Source: JAVJST01 sp965229715
Lineage (GTDB): Bacteria > Pseudomonadota > Alphaproteobacteria > Rhodospirillales > Casp-alpha2
Direction: 5' to 3'
Length of the DNA stretch: 64,000 bases
Assembly: GCA_965229715.1 (NCBI GenBank)
Contig: CBDDJL010000002.1
Location: 682,001-746,000 of the forward strand
Of this stretch, positions 18,888-27,460 are shown piece by piece; within the stretch, counting starts at the first letter, position 1, and every line of letters starts with the position of its first letter. The translations under genes and the position numbers were made by a program. Below the pieces are notes generated by a model. The model was given only the letters and a program-made list of their open reading frames with translations, made no database searches and had not been told where the DNA came from.

Positions 18888-19556
18888 TTACTCGAAGAAA
18901 ATGAATGAATGATCCCCGTCATATCCGCAGCGGTCGAACCACCACTGCCATTCTTTGGGAGAATTAAACGCTTCGCAGGTTACCTGCCAGTAAAGCAGAT
19001 TCGCTTTTTCTTCCTCGGACCGATACGACTCGACGCATACATATTTGTTCGTGCGGCCAACGCGGACGATTTCTCGGATCGCTCTGTCTAGCTCGTGACA
19101 CGGCAGGTTGTGCAGCGTGTTGATCGAGATCACCAGATCGAAACTTGCGTTGTCGAAAGGCAGTGACGCCGCGCTGCCACAGGCAATCGTTTCCTTGATC
19201 TCATTCTTGGCGTGTTCGATGGCATAGGCTGAAATGTCGAGGCCCCGCACTTCGAGTCCCGGCATGGCCTCCGCAAGATCGTACAGCAGAAAGCCTTTGC
19301 CGCATCCAACATCCAGCACCCGGTCGCCTGATTTCAGACCATAGTGTCTGATCAACGCATCGGCCACGCTGCGCCAACGACCGTCGTAGCTGTAACCGCC
19401 AAAGTTGATGCGTCGGTCGCCGTCCCAGTAATCGTAACCCCATTGCTTGGCGAGCCGGGCCGCCCTTGCTTTGGGCATATCGGGATCGGTAACCCGCGCA
19501 AGATAGTCCCGGTCGGTCTTCTTGTGAAGCGAACTCATGAAGTCGATGTAGGCCAT
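18888..19556 (-). CDS. SAM-dependent methyltransferase (class I)
   Basis: A 222-residue methyltransferase with motif I VLDVGCGKGFLLYDL near residues 84-98, followed by GLDISAYAIEHAK and the motif-IV-like LVISINTLHNLP. It likely methylates a sugar or sugar nucleotide in the glycan pathway. The C-terminus is rich in aromatic residues (WQWWFDRCGYDG). The neighbours on both sides are pathway enzymes, with 30 bases to the dehydrogenase gene and 21 to the kinase gene. The target atom cannot be inferred. Confidence 0.8.
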   Translation of the reverse strand: MAYIDFMSSLHKKTDRDYLARVTDPDMPKARAARLAKQWGYDYWDGDRRINFGGYSYDGRWRSVADALIRHYGLKSGDRVLDVGCGKGFLLYDLAEAMPGLEVRGLDISAYAIEHAKNEIKETIACGSAASLPFDNASFDLVISINTLHNLPCHELDRAIREIVRVGRTNKYVCVESYRSEEEKANLLYWQVTCEAFNSPKEWQWWFDRCGYDGDHSFIFFE

Positions 19557-19577
19557 TGGGGCTGGATTTACCTTGCA

Positions 19578-20585
19578 TCATCGGGAATCGATCAGATTGT
19601 CCCGGAAAGCCGTTGCGCGCGCCAGCCGGATTTCTCGAAGCGCGATCAGTGCGGGGTCGTCTTCGGTGTAACCGTGGTTCTCGACCCACTCGGACAGGAA
19701 CGGATTAAGCACGATGCAACACCAGCGGGCGATAAACTGCGGCCGCATGATTCGTGCCCGCAAACGGAGATGCTTGGCGACGGCCGCATCTGGAAAGGCG
19801 GTGCCGACGAACAGATTCTCGTGCGCCGAATCGACCGGATATTCGGGTTGCAGGAAGAAATCGCACAAGGTCTTCGCCGGATCGTCCCAACCAGCATACT
19901 CGAAATCGACAAACCCGATATTTCGACCGTTCTTCAATGCATTGTGAAACCCGAAATCTGACGGCGACAGATACCTGTCCTCGATGGGGAGAGTACTTGC
20001 CGGATCGAGACCGGCGTCGCCCCACGCCCGGCGAGTCCGGTCGCGCAATTCTGGCCAGACGGCATTGAGATCGTCGCACAGGTTTCGTGCTTCGTCAGCG
20101 GTGTCTGCGAGGCGACACAGCCGTGTCTCCGTCAGGGATAACTGCTCGTCGAGCGAAAAACAGGCATCAGCCGCCGGGCCGAGCGACTCCGCCATGCGCC
20201 GCACGGCCGGCGTGTTGATGGCCGCGAAAAACCGGGCCGCCGCTTCAATGTCCGCCACATCCGGTGCCGCTGTTGTTTCGAACGGTATGCCGGGCAACAC
20301 ACTGTAGAGCGCGCAACAGGTGGCTGGATCGCAGGCAATGGGCCGAGGAATCCCGGTGATTCCTGCATCGCAGAGGACGTCGAGAAAATCCCATTCCCGA
20401 TTGAACCGATCATTCGGTGTCGTGCCGATGCCGACGTATTGCTTCATCACCAGAGAGGTGTTGCCAACACCGATGCGGTAAAGTCGATTGTTGCCACCGC
20501 CGGGAAGCGGACGCCATTCTGCGTTGTCCGGATCGTATCCGGCGTTGCGCAGCAGCTCTACGGCGATGGAATCAGCGATCGGCAC
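19578..20585 (-). CDS. APH/choline-kinase-fold small-molecule kinase
   Basis: A predicted ATP-dependent phosphotransferase of 335 residues from GTG 20585. The kinase landmarks are LYRIGVGNTSLVMKQYVG (ATP-binding strands), SPSDFGFHNALK (catalytic Asp and Asn; the usual HGD is replaced by SPSD) and FVDFEYAGWDDP (metal-binding Asp). The open frame extends 26 codons upstream into the HAD gene; GTG 20585 is preferred because similarity starts there and it gives a 14-base overlap. It may phosphorylate choline, ethanolamine or a sugar precursor for the surface glycan; which one is open. Confidence 0.72.
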   Translation of the reverse strand: MPIADSIAVELLRNAGYDPDNAEWRPLPGGGNNRLYRIGVGNTSLVMKQYVGIGTTPNDRFNREWDFLDVLCDAGITGIPRPIACDPATCCALYSVLPGIPFETTAAPDVADIEAAARFFAAINTPAVRRMAESLGPAADACFSLDEQLSLTETRLCRLADTADEARNLCDDLNAVWPELRDRTRRAWGDAGLDPASTLPIEDRYLSPSDFGFHNALKNGRNIGFVDFEYAGWDDPAKTLCDFFLQPEYPVDSAHENLFVGTAFPDAAVAKHLRLRARIMRPQFIARWCCIVLNPFLSEWVENHGYTEDDPALIALREIRLARATAFRDNLIDSR

Positions 20586-21207
20586 GGTGTTCAATAACCC
20601 CGGGCAGAGCGTTCCAATGATCGATTCTGACGATAGTGTCGTCAGAAATATCTGTGTGGACACGATCCGGATCGAACAGAACGCGGCGTGTCGTCGCCGG
20701 AAAATCTGGCGCGTTCAAAATCTCGGGCAGATCGTCGACGAAGACGTCACAATTCAGATTGGCGATGCGCGCAACCTTTTCGTGCTGCGTTTCGCAAAAA
20801 TGAATGGTTCCGTCACTAAATAACGGGCTTTGGTTTGTATCGCACAGAACCGAATCGGTCCATGCCCGGGCTGCCGCATGCAGATCATGCGCTGGACCCA
20901 GCGCAGGGGCTCTGGTCTTGTGGCTGACGATCAAGAGAGCATGTCCGTGATCTCGGGCGGCGCAAAGAACGTCAATCGCGCCCGGGAACAGTTTTGCGCC
21001 GGCCATGCCCGGTCCATAGATCTGGCCTTGCAGTCGGGTCCAATCGTCCTCACGACCGCTGGCGCGGAGGTAATCTCGCACCGCCGATTTGCCGCTTGGA
21101 ACATCTGGCGGGATCAAATTTGCTGCGACTGCCGCTTGATGAAATATGCCTTCGTAGCAGGCCAGGGTGTTGTCGAGGTCGAATCCAATGACGAGCGTAC
21201 GGTCCAT
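20572..21207 (-). CDS. HAD-superfamily phosphatase
   Basis: A 211-residue haloacid-dehalogenase-type hydrolase. Motif I is FDLDNTLACYEG at the N-terminus (nucleophile Asp and acid/base Asp), motif II LLIVSHKT (Ser/Thr region near residue 95) and motif IV DVFVDDLPEIL near residue 158. In a heptose-type pathway a HAD enzyme (GmhB role) removes the 7-phosphate from the bisphosphate; this protein is not closely GmhB-like by eye, so that role is inferred only from context. It lies between the transketolase and kinase genes. Confidence 0.75.
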   Translation of the reverse strand: MDRTLVIGFDLDNTLACYEGIFHQAAVAANLIPPDVPSGKSAVRDYLRASGREDDWTRLQGQIYGPGMAGAKLFPGAIDVLCAARDHGHALLIVSHKTRAPALGPAHDLHAAARAWTDSVLCDTNQSPLFSDGTIHFCETQHEKVARIANLNCDVFVDDLPEILNAPDFPATTRRVLFDPDRVHTDISDDTIVRIDHWNALPGVIEHRADR

Positions 21208-21219
21208 TGTCGACGTCTT

Positions 21220-22149
21220 TTATATCTGGCCCAGTGCATGCCGGCATGCCTCGCCGATGTGCGAAGCCGACAGTCCGAAGCTCTCGCGGGCGTAGGCCTG
21301 CGACCCGATGGTATGCATGAATCGGTCGTCAGTGCCGAACGCCAGCAGGCGAGCGGATTTACCATCGGGTTGACCCGCAAGCCATTCGGCGATCGCGCCG
21401 TAGAGCCCGCCGATACGGCCGTGCTCCTCTGCCACGGCAACAATATCGAAGCGGCCGAAGATCTCGCCAAGCCGTTCCTCGTCGAGCGGCTTGATAGAGG
21501 GGAAGCTCTCGACCCGAGCAGAAATGCCGTAGTCTCCAAGCCATTCAGCGGCGTCGATAACGACCGAGGTTATGGTTCCCGAGCCAATTAGGCAGATATC
21601 GCTCCCATCCCGCAGTGTGATGGCCTTGCCGATGGTCAATGCCGGCGGTGTTTCATGGATGAGCGGTTCGCCCTTCTTGCCGATACGGATGTAGCAGGGT
21701 GCGTCGAGCGTGAGGGCCTCGGCGAGACCGGCGCGGAGCTCATTTGAGTCGCACGGCGCGAGTACAGTCATGCCTGGCACAGCGCGGAGGATTGCCATGT
21801 CTTCAAGCGAGTGGTGGGTCGGTCCGAGCGACGCATAGGATAATCCAGACCCGGTGCCGACGATGATGACAGGTGCATCATGATAGGCGACGCCGACACG
21901 GATTTGCTCAAAACAGCGATACGTCGCAAATGTCGTGATTGTATAAACCACGGGACGAAGCCCTGTTAGCGCCAAACCGGCGGCGAGACTCATCATCGAG
22001 GCTTCTGCGACGCCGCAGTTGTAGAAACGATCGGGAAATGCCTGCTTGAACGGATCGAAGATCCGGTTGCCGATATCGCCGGACAACAGAACGATGCGTT
22101 CATCCCGGGCGGCGAGCGCCATCAGTTCGTCGGCAAAAGCGTTCCTCAT
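21220..22149 (-). CDS. Transketolase, C-terminal subunit (pyrimidine-binding plus C-terminal domains)
   Basis: Second half of a split transketolase (309 residues). It contains the pyrimidine-binding domain, with the TPP-activating glutamate in YNCGVAEASMMSLAAGLA, and the transketolase C-terminal domain. It overlaps the N-terminal-subunit gene by 4 bases (ATGA), so the two chains are surely made together. Split transketolases are well known in archaea and Gram-positives and occur in some secondary-metabolite and surface-sugar clusters. Here it sits in the glycan operon rather than with pentose-phosphate genes, suggesting two-carbon transfer to build or rearrange a sugar chain. Confidence 0.9.
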   Translation of the reverse strand: MRNAFADELMALAARDERIVLLSGDIGNRIFDPFKQAFPDRFYNCGVAEASMMSLAAGLALTGLRPVVYTITTFATYRCFEQIRVGVAYHDAPVIIVGTGSGLSYASLGPTHHSLEDMAILRAVPGMTVLAPCDSNELRAGLAEALTLDAPCYIRIGKKGEPLIHETPPALTIGKAITLRDGSDICLIGSGTITSVVIDAAEWLGDYGISARVESFPSIKPLDEERLGEIFGRFDIVAVAEEHGRIGGLYGAIAEWLAGQPDGKSARLLAFGTDDRFMHTIGSQAYARESFGLSASHIGEACRHALGQI

Positions 22150-23003
22150 GTCGCTCGTCCCTGCGCTTCAAGCTCCGCGATTGCGGCAGCCAGTTCCGCC
22201 TCATTGGGGATGCGGTAGTGCCAGTTGTTGTCGTCCTCCATGAAACTGACGCCCTTGCCTTTGACGGTGTGCGCAACAATCGCATGCGGCGCATCTGCGG
22301 CAGTATCGAGAGAAGCCAGCACTTCGAGCAATGCATCGATATCGTGACCGTCGACTTCGTCGACGGACCAGCCGAAGGCACACCACTTATCGGCCAGCGG
22401 GTCGATCGCGAGCACATCCGCACTACGCCCCGTGGCTTGCCACTTATTGAAGTCGATGATGGCGATCAGCGAGCCGAGCCGTTGCCCTGCGGCGAACATG
22501 GCGGCTTCCCAGGTGCTGCCTTCATTGCACTCGCCGTCGCTCAGCAACGCGATGGTGCGATAGCTTCGTCGATCGATGCGTCCGCCAAGCGCCATACCGA
22601 CCGCCATCGGCAGGCCGTGGCCGAGAGAACCGGTCGCCGCTTCGATGCCCGGCAAATACTTGGGTGCTGGCGGGTGTTCTCCGAACAGACTGCCGCTCTC
22701 GAAATCACTCGCCAGCACCATTTCAAGATCGAAATACCCGCGGAGCGCCAGGATCTGATAAAGCGCCGGGGCAGCATGGCCTTTGCTGAGCACGAATCGG
22801 TCGCGGTCGGGATCGGTCGGGTTCGACGGATTGATGTCGAGATTATTGAAATACAGCGCAGTCAGAATATCGATGCATGAAAGGCATGAACCGAGATGCG
22901 GCAGCTTCTTGGCGGCCGATTGCTCGATCACGCGCCGGCGCAACAGTAGGGCGGTCTCGGCGAGCGAGAAATCTTCGGTTTTCGGTTCAGGCCTTGTGGA
23001 CAT
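22146..23003 (-). CDS. Transketolase, N-terminal subunit (TPP-binding)
   Basis: First half of the split transketolase (285 residues from ATG 23003; ATG 23018 is possible). The TPP diphosphate/Mg site is SDGECNEGSTWEAAM, and GSLGHGLPMAVGMAL and SKGHAAPALY are family blocks that carry substrate- and TPP-binding His residues. It overlaps the downstream C-terminal subunit by 4 bases and the upstream epimerase gene by 17 bases. Confidence 0.92.
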   Translation of the reverse strand: MSTRPEPKTEDFSLAETALLLRRRVIEQSAAKKLPHLGSCLSCIDILTALYFNNLDINPSNPTDPDRDRFVLSKGHAAPALYQILALRGYFDLEMVLASDFESGSLFGEHPPAPKYLPGIEAATGSLGHGLPMAVGMALGGRIDRRSYRTIALLSDGECNEGSTWEAAMFAAGQRLGSLIAIIDFNKWQATGRSADVLAIDPLADKWCAFGWSVDEVDGHDIDALLEVLASLDTAADAPHAIVAHTVKGKGVSFMEDDNNWHYRIPNEAELAAAIAELEAQGRAT

Positions 23004-23976
23004 AATCCAGTGCCTCATCCTTCAGCACGTCAAGATTCCGGTCGACCCAGTCGATCACGGCGTCGAGCCCTTTATCGAGCGATATCTGCGGTCGCCAGCC
23101 ATGATGATCGCCAATCTTGGTGGCATCGAGCAGGTAGGCGTCATCCTTGCCGAGGCGGTCGCCGGTCGTTTCGACATGCGCATCGAAATCGACACCCATT
23201 TTCGCACAGATTCTTTCGATCAGTTGGCGAATGCTGACGATTTCATCGGTGGCGATGTGGTAGGTCTCGCCGTCCCGCCCACCGATCAGCATGCGCCACA
23301 TGGCGTCGGAAACGTCGCGCATGTCGATGAACGAACGCCGCGACGCGCCGCCGCCGTGCAGCTGCAGTGTTCGCCCGATTCGAAAGAACAGCACGGCGCG
23401 TGGAATGATCCGGTAGAGCTGTTGCCCGGCACCGAAGACATTGGCCGCGCGCGTCTTGATCGCCGGCAAGCCGTAAGCTGTTGCGTATGCATCGAGGCTC
23501 ATATCGCCAGCGGCACGGGACACGGCATAGGGTGTACTCGGGTTGAAAGAGGTGTTTTCCGTGACCGGTCCGTCCGTGCTGCCATATACCTCGGGCGTCG
23601 TGACATGAATGTAACGTTCGAGAAAATCGTACGTGCGCAAATGGTTGAACAGCATTGTGGTCGCCACTGCATTGGTCTGAAACCAGTGTTCAGGAATATT
23701 CCAGCTCTGGCCGACCATGCTCTGAGCAGCGAAGTTGACAACATATGCCGGTTTTTCCTTGCGAAGCAGGTCATTGATGGCTGCCATGTCCGAATTGATG
23801 TCGAATTGGTGAAAGCGAATACTTCCGTCTCGAGCGTGCCAACGATATGGCAGGAACACCGGATTCGGCTCAGGAGATCGACTGATGGCAATGACATCGC
23901 AGTCTTCATCGAGTGCGCGGGCACAGAAGGTCGCGCCGGAGAACGAATTGCTGCCAATGATCGCGACCCGGTTCAT
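22987..23976 (-). CDS. NAD-dependent sugar-nucleotide epimerase/dehydratase with YxxxR in place of YxxxK
   Basis: An extended-SDR enzyme of 329 residues resembling dTDP-glucose or GDP-mannose 4,6-dehydratases: nucleotide site VAIIGSNSFSGATFC, VNFAAQSMVGQSW, and the active-site strand IHVTTPEVYGSTDG. The catalytic motif reads YAVSR, with an Arg codon at 23515-23517, where nearly all relatives have Lys after YxxxK. This could change or abolish oxidoreductase chemistry. Its 3' end overlaps the transketolase gene and its 5' end overlaps the second epimerase gene by 4 bases. Substrate unknown. Confidence 0.82.
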   Translation of the reverse strand: MNRVAIIGSNSFSGATFCARALDEDCDVIAISRSPEPNPVFLPYRWHARDGSIRFHQFDINSDMAAINDLLRKEKPAYVVNFAAQSMVGQSWNIPEHWFQTNAVATTMLFNHLRTYDFLERYIHVTTPEVYGSTDGPVTENTSFNPSTPYAVSRAAGDMSLDAYATAYGLPAIKTRAANVFGAGQQLYRIIPRAVLFFRIGRTLQLHGGGASRRSFIDMRDVSDAMWRMLIGGRDGETYHIATDEIVSIRQLIERICAKMGVDFDAHVETTGDRLGKDDAYLLDATKIGDHHGWRPQISLDKGLDAVIDWVDRNLDVLKDEALDYVHKA

Positions 23977-24914
23977 GCAAGGCCCTTTTGCTGCATCCAG
24001 TTGAGGTTATGCCAGTTCGGCTCGTCACTCAGCGATCCTGCGCGGTGGGCCGCGACGATCTCCGCAATGGCGTCGCTGACGGTTTTTTTCGGCGCAAAAC
24101 CGCAGGCCAGCAACTTGTCGGCGTTCATGCGGTATGATCGGGGGTCGCTCGACGGTGTCGTGGTGATTGGCACGTTGACGACCTCGGCAACCATCTCGGC
24201 AATTTCGCGGATCGAGAGGTTCTCGAATCCGGCATTGAATACACCGGTTTGGTCCGGCCGCGACAGGAAGAACAGGTAGACATCGGTAATGTCGTCGATG
24301 TGGATGTTTGGCCGAACCTGAGCCCCGCCGAACACGGTGATCTCGCCTTTTGTTAACGCCGCCATGGTCAGCAGATTGACCGATACGTCGAGGCGCATAC
24401 GCGGCGACAGGCCACACACGGTTGCCGGCCGGATAATCTGAATGGCCATATCATCGGCGTAGGAGAGCAGCGCCCGTTCCGAGACCATCTTGGTTTCGTT
24501 ATAGGCTGAAACCGGGTTGGCCTCGAGTTCTTCGATGACGTTCTCCTCTTCCTTGATGCCGTAGACGCTGCCGGACGAAGCGTAGATGAATTGCCGGACG
24601 CCGGCACGCCAAGCGCGATCGGCAAGCCGCATGGTCGCGAGCGCATTGGTTTCCCAGGTCAATGTCGGGTTCAAGTCGCCGCACGGGTCATTGGCAACGG
24701 ACGCCAGATGGATGATCGTATCGACATCGTCCATATCGATGGCTTCGGGTGACAGGATCGATCCCTCGATGATACTGAGATTGCCGTGCGGTGTCAGATA
24801 GTTGCCGAACCAAAGAGTGTCGACGATGCGGACTGTGTGTCCTGCTTTCAACAATTTCGGGACGAGCACATGCCCCTTGTAGCCACAGCCGCCGGTCACG
24901 AGCACGTTGGACAT
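23973..24914 (-). CDS. NAD-dependent epimerase/dehydratase
   Basis: An extended-SDR sugar-nucleotide enzyme of 313 residues with the nucleotide site LVTGGCGYKGHVLVPKL, FIYASSGSVYGIKEEE and an intact catalytic YNETK near residue 138. RPNIHIDDITDVYLFFL is the typical substrate-binding segment. It is the second of two such enzymes in the operon; the pair overlaps by 4 bases, which suggests successive steps on one nucleotide sugar. The N-terminal start MSNVLV directly begins the Rossmann strand. Confidence 0.88.
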   Translation of the reverse strand: MSNVLVTGGCGYKGHVLVPKLLKAGHTVRIVDTLWFGNYLTPHGNLSIIEGSILSPEAIDMDDVDTIIHLASVANDPCGDLNPTLTWETNALATMRLADRAWRAGVRQFIYASSGSVYGIKEEENVIEELEANPVSAYNETKMVSERALLSYADDMAIQIIRPATVCGLSPRMRLDVSVNLLTMAALTKGEITVFGGAQVRPNIHIDDITDVYLFFLSRPDQTGVFNAGFENLSIREIAEMVAEVVNVPITTTPSSDPRSYRMNADKLLACGFAPKKTVSDAIAEIVAAHRAGSLSDEPNWHNLNWMQQKGLA

Positions 24915-25045
24915 GGTTTACGATCCTGCATAACCGCAGTGTCCGCGCGGGCGCCTGCCCCGGCGGCAAATACCAATCAATGTGACCGGCAAAGATTAAA
25001 AAGCGATTGCCGGTGACGAGCTCAACGGGTGCGGTCTGATCGACG

Positions 25046-25666
25046 TCAGAAACGCGTCGCAAGGACGCCGTCGTCATCCATGTCGCGCTGGCGGATATAC
25101 TGGGCGATCATGTGCATGACTGATTGGTGTGTGTCTTCGATGATGCCGTAATTGTCGGACTCCACGTGAATCGCAACGTTCGCAATTCTGCGGGCGCGGC
25201 CACCGTCGAATCCGGTGAGTGCAATGGTGTCGAGACCAAGCTTCTTCGCTGTGTCGATGGCCCGGACGATATTTTCGGAGTCGCCCGAGGACGAGACGAC
25301 CATGACGACGTCGCCCGGACGCGCAAAGCTCTCTATCTGGTAAGCGAAGACGTCGCCGTAGCTTAGATCGTTGGCGATGGCCGATATCAATGCCGTATTG
25401 GTGGTCAGGGCGTGAGCGCGCGAGGCCAACTTCGTATCGCCGCGGATCGCCTTGACGTAATCGCAGACGAGATGATCAGAAATCGACGCCGAGCCGCCAT
25501 TGCCACAGGCATATAGGGTACCGTCGCGTTCGAGCATGGTTTCGACGACATGGACGGCGGCCGCGACCTGCGCGAGGTCGATGCTGCGCATGGCGGCGAT
25601 GCTGGCCGCAATGTAGCCCTCGGCGAACGCACCGGGCTCGGCATGAAAACGGGTCGGAAACTTCAT
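25046..25666 (-). CDS. SIS-domain sugar isomerase, GmhA-like (sedoheptulose-7-phosphate isomerase)
   Basis: A single-SIS-domain isomerase of 206 residues. Typical GmhA features are YACGNGGSASISDHL, VVSSSGDSENIVRAI and the C-terminal metal/active-site helix IIEDTHQSVMHMI. The family converts sedoheptulose-7-phosphate to D-glycero-D-manno-heptose-7-phosphate, the first step of heptose activation. It is probably the first gene of the minus-strand glycan operon, separated from the epimerase by 131 bases without a gene. Transketolase two genes further on could supply sedoheptulose-7-phosphate locally. Confidence 0.82.
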   Translation of the reverse strand: MKFPTRFHAEPGAFAEGYIAASIAAMRSIDLAQVAAAVHVVETMLERDGTLYACGNGGSASISDHLVCDYVKAIRGDTKLASRAHALTTNTALISAIANDLSYGDVFAYQIESFARPGDVVMVVSSSGDSENIVRAIDTAKKLGLDTIALTGFDGGRARRIANVAIHVESDNYGIIEDTHQSVMHMIAQYIRQRDMDDDGVLATRF

Positions 25667-25853
25667 CGCTGATACGGACTCGCCAACGGTGACGGACGGA
25701 TGCAGCGGGAAAGCCTATTGGGAAGAGGTGAAGAAGTCGTGAAACCGGTGAGTGACGTGAAGTCCGTTACTCCTCGCCGCGAGATGACCGGCAGTGCGAA
25801 GTCTTGGCGATGGAGCAAGTTACGCAATCAGTCGTTATTGACAATCGTTGCCG

Positions 25854-26948
25854 TTAAGGATCTCGACCTTCAAGAACGGCCCGAGCCGCCTCTTCCGGAT
25901 CCGGCAACTTTCCACGCTCGTCCCAGCGGTAGGCGTAAGAATATGAGTGCATATTCTCGATCCAGTAGCCGAAGTGGGTCGGTGGATATTTCGGCGGATT
26001 GTCTGCGTTCCGGCACGTCGGCAGACACTCGACGATGATGTCGTGGTTGGCGGCAAAGAACAGTGCCATCGAATAGCGCTTCTTGCCGGACGAGTTAACC
26101 ACCCGATGTGGTGTGGAGACGAACAGATCGTTTGTCCATCGCATCATCATATCGCCGATGTTGATGATGAATGTGCCGTCGATCGGTGGCGCCTCGATCC
26201 AATCGCCGGTCCGGTTCATGACCTGCAGGCCTTTTTCATTTTGCCATAGCAGCGTAAAGCTCTCGTAGTCGGTATGTGCACCGATGCCGACCTTTGCGTC
26301 CTTCGGATCCGTATCCGGGTAGTAAAGAATCCGGAGTTGCGCGCAGGGTTTCGTGACCATCGGTTCGAAGTAGTCTTCCGGCATACCGACAGCGAGCGCG
26401 AACAAACGGTAGAGCCGCTTACCCAATGCCATCGACTCCTCGAAGTAGCGATATATATCGCGCTGGAACTCGGGCATTTCTTCCGGCCAGACGTTGGGGC
26501 CGAGAAGTGCATTGCCCGCGAGATAGTCCGGGTCGTCCTCGGGGAGCTCGAGGCCGCACTCGTAACCCTCCTGCAGATCGACGATGGTCGGGTCGGCCGA
26601 GAGACCGCCGACCGGCACATAGCCCTTGTGGCGTTTCGTCTTCATGACGTCGTAACGGCGCTTGATGTCGTCCGGGAGATTATAGAACCGGTCGGCCGTT
26701 GCCCGTGCCTGCTCGATCACATCAGCCGGAACGCCGTGATTCTTGACGTAGAAGAAACCGACATTGGTGGCCGCTTCGCGAACCTTTGCCGCGGCTTCCA
26801 TCTTGGCGTCGTCGTCATGACCCAGCATCGCGCCGATGTCGATCACCGGGATTTCGCTGAAGTCGATCTCGCGGGCCACGGTTCCAGTTCGTCCGGTAAT
26901 GTCGGTCGGGCGGACCTTGGCGTTTCCGTCATATTCCGGGAGCTGCAT
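25854..26948 (-). CDS. Isopenicillin-N-synthase-like Fe(II)/2-oxoglutarate oxygenase
   Basis: A soluble non-heme iron oxygenase of 364 residues. The N-terminal DIOX_N region (IPVIDIGAMLG, VGFFYVKNHGVP) is followed by the catalytic core with HxD in IGAHTDYESFTLLWQ (about residue 223), distal His in VSTPHRVVN and the 2-oxoglutarate-binding R-x-S in KKRYSMALFF. The length and order match bacterial gibberellin/IPNS-like oxygenases. GGAGG precedes the ATG. No operon partner is obvious: it lies alone between the glycan cluster and the AraC gene. Substrate unknown. Confidence 0.88.
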   Translation of the reverse strand: MQLPEYDGNAKVRPTDITGRTGTVAREIDFSEIPVIDIGAMLGHDDDAKMEAAAKVREAATNVGFFYVKNHGVPADVIEQARATADRFYNLPDDIKRRYDVMKTKRHKGYVPVGGLSADPTIVDLQEGYECGLELPEDDPDYLAGNALLGPNVWPEEMPEFQRDIYRYFEESMALGKRLYRLFALAVGMPEDYFEPMVTKPCAQLRILYYPDTDPKDAKVGIGAHTDYESFTLLWQNEKGLQVMNRTGDWIEAPPIDGTFIINIGDMMMRWTNDLFVSTPHRVVNSSGKKRYSMALFFAANHDIIVECLPTCRNADNPPKYPPTHFGYWIENMHSYSYAYRWDERGKLPDPEEAARAVLEGRDP

Positions 26949-27460
26949 GGTGTGACCTCCGGGTTATTCTTTCTCGGACTGTCGGAGAAGATAAACAGAC
27001 AGCACGATAAGGATAAGCTTGATAATCGCTCTGTCGTCTTGTGGTAGCCGAGTCGCCTTCATTTTGCCGTTGGAAAATCTCGATCGGACAGCTTAGCAGA
27101 ATATTCTCGGGTTGCCGTGTCGAGGGAGCCCCAGTGCTGGAGTTGTGCTGGCATAAAAGAGACTTGATGAATGTGAGCATCCAACCGGTGCAGCGACCAG
27201 ATACGCCAAAGCCCTGCTATTCCAAGGCAAATCAGGTTTTGAGAAGGGACACCGTCCAGCCCCGTTGACTTGCTTCAATGTCGGCGTGCAACGCGACCTC
27301 AATACAGAACACAAAGCTCATATCGGGATAGCATACCCCGAAGAACTAGTTCGCCCGCTCAAAAGGGGTGTCGATGATGCGCAAATTGCGAGAGCCTTCC
27401 GGCGGTTCTTCCAAGCCTGCCGCCGCTCGGGCACAATCGATCGAGCCCGCCGCGAAAGCC
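26949..27460. other. Gene-free stretch between oxygenase and AraC regulator genes
   Basis: About 510 bases. Open frames here are short and run antisense into the AraC gene without recognisable similarity. It should hold the promoter of the oxygenase and the end of the AraC transcript; I see no clear hairpin followed by T-run and no RNA gene. Confidence 0.5.

Noticed and set aside
22783..24279. Long plus-strand open frame (498 codons) opposite the transketolase and epimerase genes
   Set aside because: Exactly antisense to well-supported genes; the translation is low in recognisable motifs and rich in Arg/His typical of shadow frames in GC-rich DNA.
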